Source: Bradyrhizobium sp. CCGUVB1N3 (GTDB lineage Bacteria > Pseudomonadota > Alphaproteobacteria > Rhizobiales > Xanthobacteraceae). From it: a stretch of DNA of 64,000 nucleotides. Positions 24,893 to 35,132 of the stretch are shown here, piece after piece (positions within the stretch are counted from its first letter, which is position 1; each line of letters begins with the position of its first letter). Where the stretch lies: contig NZ_JANADR010000001.1 of NCBI RefSeq assembly GCF_024199925.1, positions 124,001 to 188,000 on the forward strand, written 5' to 3'. The notes beneath the pieces are model-generated. The model was not told the DNA's origin, did not search any database, and saw nothing but the letters and a program-made list of their open reading frames with translations. Both the position numbers and the translations under genes were made by a program.

Positions 24893-26107
24893 CTATCCGC
24901 AGATGTCCAATATGGCGAGCATGTAGATGCGGATCATGTCGATGAAATCGACGATGTCGACGCGCTCATCGGGCATCGTGTTGTAGCGGCCGCCGGGGCC
25001 GCAGACGATGCCCTCCATGCCGCCGAAATGGTGAAGATGACCGGCGTCGGTCCCGTAGAAGCAGCTCGGAGCGACCGGCCCCGTCGGCTGGTCTTCGCCG
25101 CGTACCGTGCGATAGGCGCGGTTGACGGCAGCCACGATCGGGCTCGCGCGTGCGACCTCGAAGGGCGGCATGGTCGGCACGCCGGCGCGGTCCTCCGACA
25201 TGATCTCCGCTTTCAGGCCCGGAAAGCGCGCCACCAGGGCGTCGAGTTCGCGGCGCATGTCGGCCAGCGCTCCCGCTTCGGTTTGGCCCGGCGCATAGCG
25301 GCCCGAGCCCTTGATCCGCACGTAGTCGGCGACCTGGGGCGCGCGCCATTCGTGCAACTCTCGGCCGAGCGCGCCGTGGACGACGCCGACATGGACGCGA
25401 TTGATGCCTTCATGTTCCGGCGTAAGGGCGCCGGAGAACTTCATCGCATTGAGGCGCGGAATGAGATCGCATGCGGCCGCGATCGCGTCGACCGCCTCTT
25501 CGCGCTTCGACAAATGACGGGTATTGCCGGTCAGTTCAATGATGAACATGAAGGCCGCCGCGTGCATGGTCATCGCCTTCAGATCGGTCGGCTCGGAGTT
25601 GATGAAATAGTCCGCGCGCAGCCCTTGTTCGACAAGCGAGTATGTACCGACGCCGCCTTGCAGCTCGCCGACCACATAGGTCAGGATGACGTCGCCTTTG
25701 AGTTTGACGCCGGCATCGATCAACGTCTTGACGGCGCAGAAATAGGCGGCATCGCCGGCCTTCATGTTGGAGACGCCGATGCCGTAGATGAAGGCGTCGT
25801 CGACTTTGCCGGCCCAGGGGTCGACGGTCCAACCCTCGGTCACCGGGTTGGTGTCGAGGTGGCCATTGAACAGCAGGCTCTTGCCGCCGCCCACGCCTTT
25901 CCAGCGGCCGACGGCATTGACCCGGCCCTCATCGCCGAAAGAGGCGAGTTCGGTCTCGAGGCCGATCTCGCGCATGCGGCCAGCCATGAAGGCGGCGAGC
26001 TGCTTCTCTCCATCCGACTTCGAGTAGCTCTTGTGCTGCACCATGCGGGACAGGAGGTCGAGGGCCGCTGGAACGTCGATCCGGGCGAGAAGTGCGTTGT
26101 GATCCAT
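24893..26107 (-). CDS. M20-family hydrolase with several metal ligands replaced
   Basis: 404 residues, M20/ArgE/DapE fold with catalytic and lid domains. His83 and Asp85 (NGHLD) are kept, as is Glu172 (SEPT). But the bridging Asp is Asn114 (GVSNMK), the Glu-Glu pair is Glu148-Leu149 (GELQGG) and the C-terminal His is Asn376 (YNTMPDE). Relatives deacylate N-acyl amino acids or cleave dipeptides with two zinc ions; this protein may hold fewer metals or have another function. It lies 18 bases downstream of the double ATPase gene and ahead of the M24 gene in the same leftward operon. Start ATG 26107 with AAGGA upstream. Confidence 0.85.
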   Translation of the reverse strand: MDHNALLARIDVPAALDLLSRMVQHKSYSKSDGEKQLAAFMAGRMREIGLETELASFGDEGRVNAVGRWKGVGGGKSLLFNGHLDTNPVTEGWTVDPWAGKVDDAFIYGIGVSNMKAGDAAYFCAVKTLIDAGVKLKGDVILTYVVGELQGGVGTYSLVEQGLRADYFINSEPTDLKAMTMHAAAFMFIIELTGNTRHLSKREEAVDAIAAACDLIPRLNAMKFSGALTPEHEGINRVHVGVVHGALGRELHEWRAPQVADYVRIKGSGRYAPGQTEAGALADMRRELDALVARFPGLKAEIMSEDRAGVPTMPPFEVARASPIVAAVNRAYRTVRGEDQPTGPVAPSCFYGTDAGHLHHFGGMEGIVCGPGGRYNTMPDERVDIVDFIDMIRIYMLAILDICG

Positions 26108-26124
26108 CGAAGCAATCCTTGTCG

Positions 26125-27699
26125 TCAGCCGACCGGTACGGGGGAGGCGGCCATCAGTTCGCGAGTGTAGGGATGAATGTGGTCCGCATCGAAATCTTCG
26201 ATCGGAAGCAGGTCGACCATCTCACCCCGGCGCATCACAGCGATACGGTGAGCGATCTGGCGGATGAGGTTGAGATCGTGGGTGATGAAGAGGAAGGCGG
26301 TGCCGGTCTCCGCGCGCAGTGCGAGAAGCAACTCGATGATCTGGGCCTGCACGGAAACATCCAGAGGCGCGGTGATCTCGTCGCAGATCACGAGCTTCGG
26401 CCGCGCCGCGAAGGCCCGTGCGATGGCAACGCGCTGCTTCTCGCCACCCGAAAGCTGGTGCGGCCAGCGGCCGGCATAGGATGCCGGCAGGCGAACCTGA
26501 TCGAGCAGGCGCGGAATGTCGGCAAGACTGCCGCCATAGAGCTTGAGGGGCCGCGATAGGATCTCGCCGATCCTGTGACGTGGATTGAGCGAGGAATCCG
26601 GATGCTGGAACACGATCTGCATGTCGCGGCGATAGGCGGCGTTCATGTCGCGCGTGCTGTGGATCACTTGATCGTCGAAGGAGATTTTACCCGAGAAGTG
26701 GGCGAGCCCGGTGAGTGCGCGCGCCATCGACGATTTGCCCGAGCCGGATTCGCCAACGAGGCCGAGTATCTCGCCGGCACGGACATCCAGTCCGATCTTC
26801 TTCGTGGCTGGCGGCGGTGCGGCGCGGAACAGTCCGGCCTTGCCATAGTGGACTTCGATGTCGTAGGCAGCGAGAAGGACGTCGTCATGCGGCTCGTCAT
26901 GGACGAGACGGCGTTCTGGCCTGGGCACGGCCTCCACGAGCACGCGCGTCTCTGCATGACGCGGCGCGCGGAAGATCTCGGCGGCCGGTGCCTGTTCGAC
27001 CAGGCGGCCGCGCTTCAGGACCGCGACTCGGTCGGCGACCCGGCTCACGAGTGCGAGGTCGTGAGAAATATAGAGCGCGGCAACGCCAGTCTCCTGCCGC
27101 AATCGTGCGAACAGTTCGAGGATGCGCGCACCGGTGATGACGTCGAGTGCCGTGGTCGGCTCGTCGAACAGGATGACGTCGGGCCGGCAGCCGAAGGCCG
27201 TGGCAATGACGACACGCTGCTTTTCCCCGCCGGATATTTCATGCGGATAGCGCCGCATGATCGCAGCGGGATTGCTCAGATCGACATGGCCGAGCAGGTC
27301 AATGGCCAGCGCGTCGGCGTCGCGCGGCTTGAGGCCGCGATGCCGGATCAGCGCTTCGGTGATCTGCGTTCCGATGGTGAGCGTCGGATTGAGCGAGGTC
27401 GAGGGATCCTGAAACACCATCCCAAGCCGGCGTCCGCGGATCTTGGTCAGCTCTCGCGGACCCAGGCGCTGAAGGTCGATGTCGCCAAGCCGTAGCGAAC
27501 CTGCCACTTCGCGGGCGTTGCTCGGTAGGTGGCGCATCAGCGCCCAGGCAAGCGAGCTCTTGCCGGATCCGGATTCCCCGACGAGCCCGAGGACCTCGCC
27601 CGGTGCGATCTCGAGCGAGATGTCGTGCAGCACATGCACCGCTCCGGCGGACGTGATGTAATCGAGCGTATAGTTCTGGATCGAAAGGGCAGGGGTCAC
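26125..27699 (-). CDS. Peptide-type ABC transporter, fused double ATP-binding protein
   Basis: 524 residues with two complete ATPase halves, like GsiA or YejF. Each half has GESGSGKSS as Walker A; signatures are ISGGEKQR and LSGGEKQR; Walker B regions are [11 protein letters not shown] and LVICDEITAPLD. The second signature and Walker B are sound, although the Pro of the usual DEP is Ile (DEIT). It energises uptake by the two permeases encoded upstream. Its ATG overlaps the permease stop (ATGA), indicating translational coupling. The substrate class is di/oligopeptides or similar amides. Confidence 0.92.
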   Translation of the reverse strand: MTPALSIQNYTLDYITSAGAVHVLHDISLEIAPGEVLGLVGESGSGKSSLAWALMRHLPSNAREVAGSLRLGDIDLQRLGPRELTKIRGRRLGMVFQDPSTSLNPTLTIGTQITEALIRHRGLKPRDADALAIDLLGHVDLSNPAAIMRRYPHEISGGEKQRVVIATAFGCRPDVILFDEPTTALDVITGARILELFARLRQETGVAALYISHDLALVSRVADRVAVLKRGRLVEQAPAAEIFRAPRHAETRVLVEAVPRPERRLVHDEPHDDVLLAAYDIEVHYGKAGLFRAAPPPATKKIGLDVRAGEILGLVGESGSGKSSMARALTGLAHFSGKISFDDQVIHSTRDMNAAYRRDMQIVFQHPDSSLNPRHRIGEILSRPLKLYGGSLADIPRLLDQVRLPASYAGRWPHQLSGGEKQRVAIARAFAARPKLVICDEITAPLDVSVQAQIIELLLALRAETGTAFLFITHDLNLIRQIAHRIAVMRRGEMVDLLPIEDFDADHIHPYTRELMAASPVPVG

Positions 27700-28518
27700 C
27701 GCTCATCCTTCGGATTGAGAGCGTCGCGAAGGCCATCGCCCACCAGGTTGAAGGCGATGGCGGTGAGCGCGATCGCGGCCGATGGCGCGACCAGCCCCCA
27801 CGGCGCCTGGTGCATGTATTGGCGAGCATCCGCTACCATCAGCCCCCATTCGGATGCTGGCGGCTGGGCGCCGACGCCGAGGAAGCTCAGCGTCGCGAAC
27901 AGCATCACGGCGAAGGACACGCGGATGGTGGACTCGATCACGACCGGCGCCATGACATTGGGCAGCATCTCGCGGAAGATGATCCACGACGCGCCTTCGC
28001 CGCGCGCGATTGCGGCCTTCACATAGTCCTGATTGCGCACATTGAGCGCGACCGAGCGCGTCACCCGCGCCATGCCGGGTGCAAAAGCGATCGCGATGGC
28101 AATGACCGCATTGCCGGCGCCGTTGCCGAGCGTGGAGACCAGGAGCAGGGCCATCAGAAGACCCGGGATCGCCATCACGGCATCGTTGGTGCGCATGATC
28201 GCTTCGTCAGTGCGTCCGCCGAGATAGGCGGAGCCGACGCCGATGATCGCGCCAGCCGCGCTGCCGACGAGGGTGGCGAGGAGAGCCATCGGCACGGTCG
28301 ATCGCGCCCCGACCATCAGGCGGCTCAGGATGTCGCGGCCGAATTGATCGGCGCCGAGCCAGTTCTGCCAGCCAGGCGCGCGGAACCTGCCGAGAAAATC
28401 GATCTTCTCCGGTGCATACGGCGCCAGTGCCGGCCCGAACAGGCAAGCGACAGCGACAAGCGCCAGAAGCACCACACCGACAAAACCCTGCGGCCTCCGC
28501 ATCAAGCGGGTGAACAGC

Positions 28519-28526
<8 letters not shown>
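27696..28526 (-). CDS. Peptide-type ABC transporter permease (DppC-like)
   Basis: About 276 residues with five to six hydrophobic segments and the DppC hallmark GTDQFGRD-like motif as LGADQFGRDILSRLMVGARST, plus the EAA loop (YVKAAIARGEGASWIIFREMLPNVMAPVV). I chose ATG 28526, which overlaps the stop of the preceding permease gene by 8 bases; an in-frame start at 28553 would overlap it by 35. It pairs with the DppB-like protein to form the membrane channel. Confidence 0.9.
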
Positions 28527-29466
<940 letters not shown>

Positions 29467-29481
29467 CAGGCAACTCCGGTG

Positions 29482-31029
29482 TCAGGCGCGCTTCGGCGCG
29501 CCGGCACCGAGCGAGACGATGTCGAGGCGGAACACCGATCCGCGCGGATGCAACACATAGCCTTCGACGTAAGCCCGTTGCGCCGCCAGCAGGTCGAAGA
29601 ACGCTGAAATCACCGTCGGGACCTCGGTGTTCATCATGTCCTGCGCCTTGGCGTAGAGCGCGGTGCGCTTGGCCTCGTCGTTCTCGACGCGCGCGGCATT
29701 GATGACGGCGTCGAACTCGCTGTTGTTCCAGCGGGTCTCGTTCCAGGCCGCGTTTGACGTGTAAAGCAGGTTGAAGATGGCGTCCGCCGTCGGCTGCATG
29801 TTGTAGAAGCCGACGTAGAAATTGCCTTTCTTCCAGACCTGGTCGAGATAGGTGGCGTGCGGCATGGTCTGCACGTTGATGCGGAAGCCGGCGGCCGCCG
29901 CCATCTCGCGGACGGCGACGCCGAGTTGGGTGCGGGTCGCCGGCTTGTCGGAGGCGATCAGCGTCAGATCGATGCCGTTGGGATAGCCCGCGTCGGCCAG
30001 AAGCTGCTTCGCCTTGGCGATGTCGGTCTTCTTCAGTGGAATGTTCTTGTAGAAGTGATAGGCGGAGCTCAGCGGCGTATCGTTTCCCGGCGTGCCGTAG
30101 CCGCCCGCGACGAAGCCCACGGTCGCCTCGCGATCGACTGCCAGGGCCAGCGCCTGGCGAACGCGCACGTCGTTGAACGGTTTCTGGTCGCATCCGAGAT
30201 TGATGTTGAGGAACTGGCCGGAGGGCGTGCGTAGCGCCTTGACGCCATCGGCCTTGACGAGGCGCTCATACTCGCCCGGCGTGGTCGTGAGCAGCAGGTC
30301 GATCTCGCCGGAGATCATCGCCGAGGCTTCGGCTGTGCGGTCCGGATAGACCAGCAGCTCGATGCGGTCGAGGTACGGCCGCATCGGGTCGTAGTAGGCG
30401 GGGTTGCGCTCGACGATGATCCGGCGATCGGGCTCGTAGGTCGTGAGCTTGAAGGGGCCGGTGCCGTTGGCGGTGGTCGAAAGGCTGGCGAGGTCTCCGG
30501 TGACGACCTTGGCTGGAACGATGCGCGCGTTGAGGTAGGTGAGCGCCACCGGAAGGTCGGCATAAGCGCCGGAGAGCGTGAACTTGACGGTCAACGGATC
30601 GAGCGCCGCGACCTCCTTGATCGGGCCGACATTGGTGCGGCCGGGGGAGGCGGTCTTCGGATCGAGGATGGCGTTGATCGTGGCGACGACATCGTCGGCG
30701 GTCAGTGGCGAGCCGTCATGAAATGTCACACCAGGGCGCAGCTTGAAGGTCCACTCGGTCAGCGTCGCATTCGGCTCCCACGAAAGCGCGAGGTCCTGCT
30801 CGACGGTCATGTCCGGCTTCAGTCGGGTGAGGTTGGAGTAGAGCAGCTCGGTGACGAGGTATTCCGGATTCACGCGCGCCAGCATCGGATGGATGACCGA
30901 TGCCGCCTGGTCGATCGACATCTGCAAGACGCCGCCGCGCCTGGGGGCCTCGGCGAGGGCGATTCTCGGCAGGATGGCGAGGCTGAGTGCGGTTCCGGCA
31001 AGGAAGTGACGGCGCGTGACGGACAGCAT
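29482..31029 (-). CDS. ABC transporter substrate-binding protein, peptide/opine type (SBP_bac_5)
   Basis: 515 residues, DppA/OppA-type periplasmic binding protein. A signal peptide with an RR pair (MLSVTRRHFLAGTALSLAILP) could be a Tat signal. The mature part carries the family patterns LSWEPNATLTEWTFKLRPGVTFHDGSPLTADDV and VRQALALAVDREA. It binds the imported peptide, opine or amide. ATG at 31029 has AGGAG upstream. It lies 18 bases downstream of an M20 hydrolase gene and 15 bases before the permease gene in one leftward operon. Confidence 0.92.
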   Translation of the reverse strand: MLSVTRRHFLAGTALSLAILPRIALAEAPRRGGVLQMSIDQAASVIHPMLARVNPEYLVTELLYSNLTRLKPDMTVEQDLALSWEPNATLTEWTFKLRPGVTFHDGSPLTADDVVATINAILDPKTASPGRTNVGPIKEVAALDPLTVKFTLSGAYADLPVALTYLNARIVPAKVVTGDLASLSTTANGTGPFKLTTYEPDRRIIVERNPAYYDPMRPYLDRIELLVYPDRTAEASAMISGEIDLLLTTTPGEYERLVKADGVKALRTPSGQFLNINLGCDQKPFNDVRVRQALALAVDREATVGFVAGGYGTPGNDTPLSSAYHFYKNIPLKKTDIAKAKQLLADAGYPNGIDLTLIASDKPATRTQLGVAVREMAAAAGFRINVQTMPHATYLDQVWKKGNFYVGFYNMQPTADAIFNLLYTSNAAWNETRWNNSEFDAVINAARVENDEAKRTALYAKAQDMMNTEVPTVISAFFDLLAAQRAYVEGYVLHPRGSVFRLDIVSLGAGAPKRA

Positions 31030-31047
31030 GGATGCGTGCTCCTTGAG

Positions 31048-32364
31048 TTAGCGGGCGACGACTGTTTCGGGAGACAGATCGGGACGGAATTCGGCGGACA
31101 GATAGGCGAGGACCGATTTCGCCAGCGCGACGATGTCGGAGTGGGTGGTGAATTCGCCAGGTGCATGAACTTGGTTGTCCGGCCGGCCAAGTCCGGTCAG
31201 CAGGATCTCCTGCATACCGGTCTGCTGCACCCAGCCGAAATCGGAGCAACTCGTCGCGCCCCATTTGGCGAAATCGTCCGGCGCATAGCCAAATCCGGCC
31301 GAAAGCGCCTCCTGCCAGCGCGGCCAGTGCGGGCCCGTCGGATCGGATGTCGGCATCAGGTGGCCGGTGAGGACCACCTCGACGTCAGCTCCAGGCGCAG
31401 CCGCGGCGATGGCGCGCTCGATCTCGGCACGCGCGGCCTGAAAATCTTCTTCCGGCGCATAACGCCGGCAGATGAGGACTTCGAAGAGCGACGGAATCTG
31501 GCCGCCGCATTGGCCGCCATGGGCGGCGGAAATATCGAGCTGGGCTGCGAGCGGACGTGTTGCGTGCGGCGGCGCGGGCAGGGTGGATATCCGTGCGGCG
31601 ATTTTCGGTTTCAATGCCGCGAGAGCATTCAGGATCGGAAGCGCAGTCTCGATGGCGTTGGCGCTTGAGCCGATGGTCCCGGCTTCGCTTGCGTGAACGG
31701 TCTTGCCGTGGACGCGCAGCAAAAGCGTGAAAAGGCCGAAGCAGCCGGCCCAAATGCGCGACGCTGCGGCACCGTTGAAGTTGAGGATATGGCCTTCGAG
31801 AAGACCCTGTTCGGCAAGGTAACGCACCCCGGGATAGAGCCCGCCTTCCTCGTCGGTGCAAAGCAGCAGCATCGGGTCGTAGCCGAGCGGAAGGCCGATC
31901 GAATCGGCGGCGCGTAGCGCCAGCAGCACGGCTGCGATTGTGCCCTTCATGTCGGCGGCGCCAAGGCCGATCAGGCGATCGCCATCGCGCGTCAACTCGA
32001 AAGGATTAGTGGTCCAGCCGGGCGCTGCCGGCACGGTGTCGACATGGAAATACAGCCCGAGCACCGGCTTGCCCGAGCGGCGCCGCGCGATGAGATTGGT
32101 TCTGCGCCCATGCGCCGGGCCACCGGTCACGCGCCACAAATGCTCGGGCACATCGATGCGCTGACGATCCAACCCGAGCGCCGCAACGGTGCGCTCCATC
32201 AATCCGGCAAAGGCTTCGTAGCCCGCGCCGGGTGGGAAGGTCGTGTCGACCGCTACCATCCGCGCGAGATCGTCGACCGCACGTTCAACTGTCCGCTCGA
32301 TTTGGGCAAAACCGTCGGCAAGCGTCGGGCTGGCCTGTCCTGGACCTGGTGTCGGAGAAACCAT
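31048..32364 (-). CDS. M20-family amidohydrolase/peptidase (ArgE/DapE type)
   Basis: About 438 residues. Zinc-site motifs are mostly intact: His107 and Asp109 (FHVDTVP), Asp138 (GAADMKG), Glu172-Glu173 (TDEEGG) and a C-terminal His (NQVHAPGE). The fourth ligand, normally in a GEPT-like motif, falls in LNFNGAAASR, without an acid. Relatives remove N-acyl groups from amino acids or cleave small peptides. ATG 32364 is chosen because the frame upstream of it runs through the operator at 32378-32398. It is the first gene of the leftward peptide operon and divergent from the GntR gene. Confidence 0.87.
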   Translation of the reverse strand: MVSPTPGPGQASPTLADGFAQIERTVERAVDDLARMVAVDTTFPPGAGYEAFAGLMERTVAALGLDRQRIDVPEHLWRVTGGPAHGRRTNLIARRRSGKPVLGLYFHVDTVPAAPGWTTNPFELTRDGDRLIGLGAADMKGTIAAVLLALRAADSIGLPLGYDPMLLLCTDEEGGLYPGVRYLAEQGLLEGHILNFNGAAASRIWAGCFGLFTLLLRVHGKTVHASEAGTIGSSANAIETALPILNALAALKPKIAARISTLPAPPHATRPLAAQLDISAAHGGQCGGQIPSLFEVLICRRYAPEEDFQAARAEIERAIAAAAPGADVEVVLTGHLMPTSDPTGPHWPRWQEALSAGFGYAPDDFAKWGATSCSDFGWVQQTGMQEILLTGLGRPDNQVHAPGEFTTHSDIVALAKSVLAYLSAEFRPDLSPETVVAR

Positions 32365-32421
32365 TTGCGATGGCTCATTTCTATATTCTATATAGAAATA
32401 GGTGAAGCTGATGGCTGTCAA
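32365..32421. promoter_or_regulatory. Bidirectional promoter with 9+9 bp palindromic operator
   Basis: TTTCTATAT (32378-32386) and ATATAGAAA (32390-32398) are perfectly complementary with a 3-base centre. Rightward, TTGCGA (32365-32370), 18 bases, TATATA (32389-32394) fits the GntR gene promoter; leftward, TTGACA is read at 32421-32416. The operator lies inside both promoters, so the GntR protein probably controls itself and the peptide operon. Confidence 0.65.
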
Positions 32422-32441
32422 TTCCAAAGAATGAGGCAGAC

Positions 32442-33203
32442 GTGACCGGTAAACAGGCAAAAGCAGCGGTAAGCGGTCCGCCGAGCCTGCCGGTTCCGTT
32501 GTACGAGCACGTCAAGCGCCAGATCGCCGAAGCGATCCTGGTCGGCGAACTGTCTCCGGGCACGGTGCTGCCCGGCGAAGTGGCGCTCGCCGCGCGATAC
32601 GGAGTCGCGGTCGGTACCATTCGCCGGGCGCTGGCGGACCTGACAGCCGACGGCATGCTGGTGCGGAGGCGCAAGACCGGGACATTGGTGACAGGCCGCG
32701 CACCGCAGCACAGCCTGCGCTTCTTCTTCCAGTACTTCCGACTGCACGGCGAGGACGGCAGCCTGCAGCGTTCCGTGCCCGAAGTGCTGTCCGTCGTGTT
32801 GCGGCCAGCCGATACGGAGGAGGCTGTGCTCTTTACGGAAGCCCCGGGTGAGCCGCTGCTATGTCTCCATCGCGTGCGACGTGTCGGTCGCGTGCCTGTG
32901 ATGCACTCGCGGATACGGCTCGTTGCGCGTCGCGTGCCCGATTTCCCGCGCGAGGCCGCAAACGTGCCCGCGCTGCTCTACCTCCATCTGCTCGATGCCT
33001 ACGGCATCCGTATTGCCGCGGTGCGCGAGAAGCTTCTGGCAGAACTCGCCGACAAGGAGGACCGCCGCCTGCTCGCGCTGCCTTCGCCGAATGCCGTTCT
33101 GGTGATTCAGGAGGAAGCGTACGATCAAACGGGCGGGCTGGCGCTTCTGAGCGAACACCGCGTTACGACCGCGCATCATCACTACGTCAATGAGATCCGT
33201 TGA
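32442..33203 (+). CDS. GntR-family transcriptional regulator, HutC type
   Basis: 253 residues: N-terminal winged HTH (LYEHVKRQIAEAILVGELSPGTVLPGEVALAARYGVAVGTIRRALADLTADGMLVRRRKTGTLV) and C-terminal UTRA ligand-binding domain. GTG at 32442 with GAGGCAG upstream is the start. It is divergent from the operon of peptide transport and hydrolase genes and separated from it by a strong AT-rich palindrome, the usual arrangement for a HutC-type repressor whose ligand is a substrate or product of the operon. The 91 bases after it, up to the convergent ATPase gene, show no clear terminator. Confidence 0.92.
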   Translation: MTGKQAKAAVSGPPSLPVPLYEHVKRQIAEAILVGELSPGTVLPGEVALAARYGVAVGTIRRALADLTADGMLVRRRKTGTLVTGRAPQHSLRFFFQYFRLHGEDGSLQRSVPEVLSVVLRPADTEEAVLFTEAPGEPLLCLHRVRRVGRVPVMHSRIRLVARRVPDFPREAANVPALLYLHLLDAYGIRIAAVREKLLAELADKEDRRLLALPSPNAVLVIQEEAYDQTGGLALLSEHRVTTAHHHYVNEIR

Positions 33204-33294
33204 CCAGGTCTTGTCGTGAGCCTCTCCAATGCGGAGCACGGTCTGCGCACCAAGCATTTCGTCTTGAACGTGCGCCAAGAGTTGCAACGACTGA

Positions 33295-34269
33295 TCAGCT
33301 TTCTGGATGGTGACAGGCGATACCCCCATCACCGTCAGATCGCCATTCGGGATACACAGTCCTGCACACGTCGGACGCCCGGGGGCAGCGGGGATGAAAG
33401 TGGCATCCTGCTGGCGGATTGGCGGCGGAAGGAATTTCGCCGACGATGCGCGGCAGTTGGCCTCGGATGGTCGGATCGGGGATAGGTGAAGCATCACGCA
33501 GCATCCGCGTATAGGGATGTCGCGGTGCGCCGAACACGCGTGAGACAGGGCCGTCCTCCACGATGCGTCCGAGATACATGACCGCAACGCGCGAGCAGAA
33601 CCATCGCACGACGCCAAGATCGTGACTAACGAATACGAACGTCAGGCCGCGCCGCGCCTGCAGATCTTTCAGCAGCAGCAGCACCTGCGCCTGCACGGAG
33701 ACGTCGAGTGCGGAAACCGGCTCGTCGGCAACGATCAGCTCGGGTTCGACGGAAAGCGCACGGGCGATTCCGACACGCTGACGCTGCCCACCGGAAAACT
33801 CGTGCGGGTGGCGGTCGTAGGCGGTCGGCGGCAGGCCGACCTCCTCCAGTAACGCGATTGCGCGGTCGCGCGCGGCTCGGCCGCGGGCAAGACCGTGCAC
33901 GCCAAGCGGCTCGGTCAAGGCCTGGCCGATCGTGCGTCGCGGATTGAGCGACGAATAGGGGTCCTGGAACACGATCTGCATGCGGCGGCGCAGCCGCCGG
34001 AGCGCGGATCCCCGGGCGTCAGTCACGTCAACACCGGCGAAGCGCACACGGCCGGCATCCGGCGGAATCAAGCGCAACACGGCGCGCGCTGCGGTCGACT
34101 TGCCGCAGCCGGATTCGCCGACGAGACCGAACGCCTCGCCGCGCGCGACTGCGAAGCTGACGCCGTCCACGGCGCGGACCGTCGTCGTGACCGGGCGAGG
34201 GAAGCCCTTCGTCACTGTGAAATGCTTGGCGAGATCGCGGACCTCGAGCAAAGTTTCGGACGCGGTCAT
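33295..34269 (-). CDS. Peptide-type ABC transporter ATP-binding protein (DppF-like)
   Basis: 324 residues. Walker [10 protein letters not shown], signature FSGGQRQR, Walker B LIVADEPVSALD, H-loop VSHDL, and the oligopeptide-specific C-terminal extension GCHFHPRCPRASDVCR with cysteines. It is the DppF half of the second peptide-type transporter; the DppD half lies at the other end of the operon (41120-42115). ATG 34269 overlaps the permease stop (ATGA). The longer frame to 34299 would lie inside the permease gene. Confidence 0.92.
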   Translation of the reverse strand: MTASETLLEVRDLAKHFTVTKGFPRPVTTTVRAVDGVSFAVARGEAFGLVGESGCGKSTAARAVLRLIPPDAGRVRFAGVDVTDARGSALRRLRRRMQIVFQDPYSSLNPRRTIGQALTEPLGVHGLARGRAARDRAIALLEEVGLPPTAYDRHPHEFSGGQRQRVGIARALSVEPELIVADEPVSALDVSVQAQVLLLLKDLQARRGLTFVFVSHDLGVVRWFCSRVAVMYLGRIVEDGPVSRVFGAPRHPYTRMLRDASPIPDPTIRGQLPRIVGEIPSAANPPAGCHFHPRCPRASDVCRTVYPEWRSDGDGGIACHHPES

Positions 34270-35132
34270 TGGGTCGCCTTGGGATCGGTGACGTCGCAAA
34301 GGCCATCACCGACGAGGTTCAATCCGAGGACCAGGACAAGAATGGCCAGGCCCGGCCATATGCACAGCCATGCCGAATCCAGGATGTTCTCAAAACCATC
34401 TCGCATCATGCCGCCCCAGGTCGGCGTCGGCGGCTTGACGCCAAGTCCGATGAAAGAAAGTGAGGCCTCGGTGCGGACTGCGGTCGCCATCCAGAGCGTG
34501 CTCATGACTAGGAGATCGGTGACGATGTTGGGCAGCACATGCACGAGCAGGATACGCAGATGCGAGAAACCGAGCGCGCGGCCGGCCTCGATGAAGGCGC
34601 GCTCCTTGAGAAGCAGGACCGGTGCGCGCGCAATGCGCGCGAATGGGGCTATCGCCGTGAGCGCAATCGCCACGACGAGATTGGTGACACTCGAACCGAG
34701 CAACGCCACCATGATCATGCCGAGGATCAGGCTCGGAAACGACAGCAGGACGTCCATCACCTGCATGGTCACGAGATCGAAGCGCCCGCCGACATAGCCG
34801 CTGATCATGCCGATCGCGCCGCCAACGACGACGGCGCTGGCGATGGAAAGAAAGGACACCAGGAGGGACACCCGCGCGCCCCATAGTAGCCGTGATAGCA
34901 CGTCGCGGCCGAACTGGTCGGTGCCGAGCAGGTAGTCGGAACCTGGTCCCGCCAGTCGCTCGAGTATGTTCTGTTCGAGGGGATCGTGAGGGGAAAGCCA
35001 CGGCGCCAGTAGCGCGCCGGCCAGGATGATCGCGCAAAGAACGACGCCGGCGACGGTCGTTGGATCGCTCAAGAGCCGGCCGATCATTGCGCGCCGGGGT
35101 GAAGGTGCTGCGGAAAGGGCTACATCTGTCAT
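34266..35132 (-). CDS. Peptide-type ABC transporter permease (DppC-like)
   Basis: 288 residues with the DppC signature LGTDQFGRDVLSRLLWGARVS and the EAA loop (FIEAGRALGFSHLRILLVHVLPNIVTDLLV). About six hydrophobic segments. ATG 35132 overlaps the stop of the DppB-like gene (ATGA), and its own stop overlaps the next ATG, so translation of the three genes is coupled. It is the channel subunit of the second peptide/opine transporter. Confidence 0.92.
   Translation of the reverse strand: MTDVALSAAPSPRRAMIGRLLSDPTTVAGVVLCAIILAGALLAPWLSPHDPLEQNILERLAGPGSDYLLGTDQFGRDVLSRLLWGARVSLLVSFLSIASAVVVGGAIGMISGYVGGRFDLVTMQVMDVLLSFPSLILGMIMVALLGSSVTNLVVAIALTAIAPFARIARAPVLLLKERAFIEAGRALGFSHLRILLVHVLPNIVTDLLVMSTLWMATAVRTEASLSFIGLGVKPPTPTWGGMMRDGFENILDSAWLCIWPGLAILVLVLGLNLVGDGLCDVTDPKATQ

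Noticed and set aside
24893..26107. Idea that the altered M20 gene is a pseudogene
   Set aside because: Full length, no frameshift or stop, tightly packed in an operon and with normal codon use, so the ligand changes look selected rather than decayed.
25028..26170. 380-codon plus-strand frame opposite the M20 gene
   Set aside because: Antisense composition and no family match; the M20 reading is clear.
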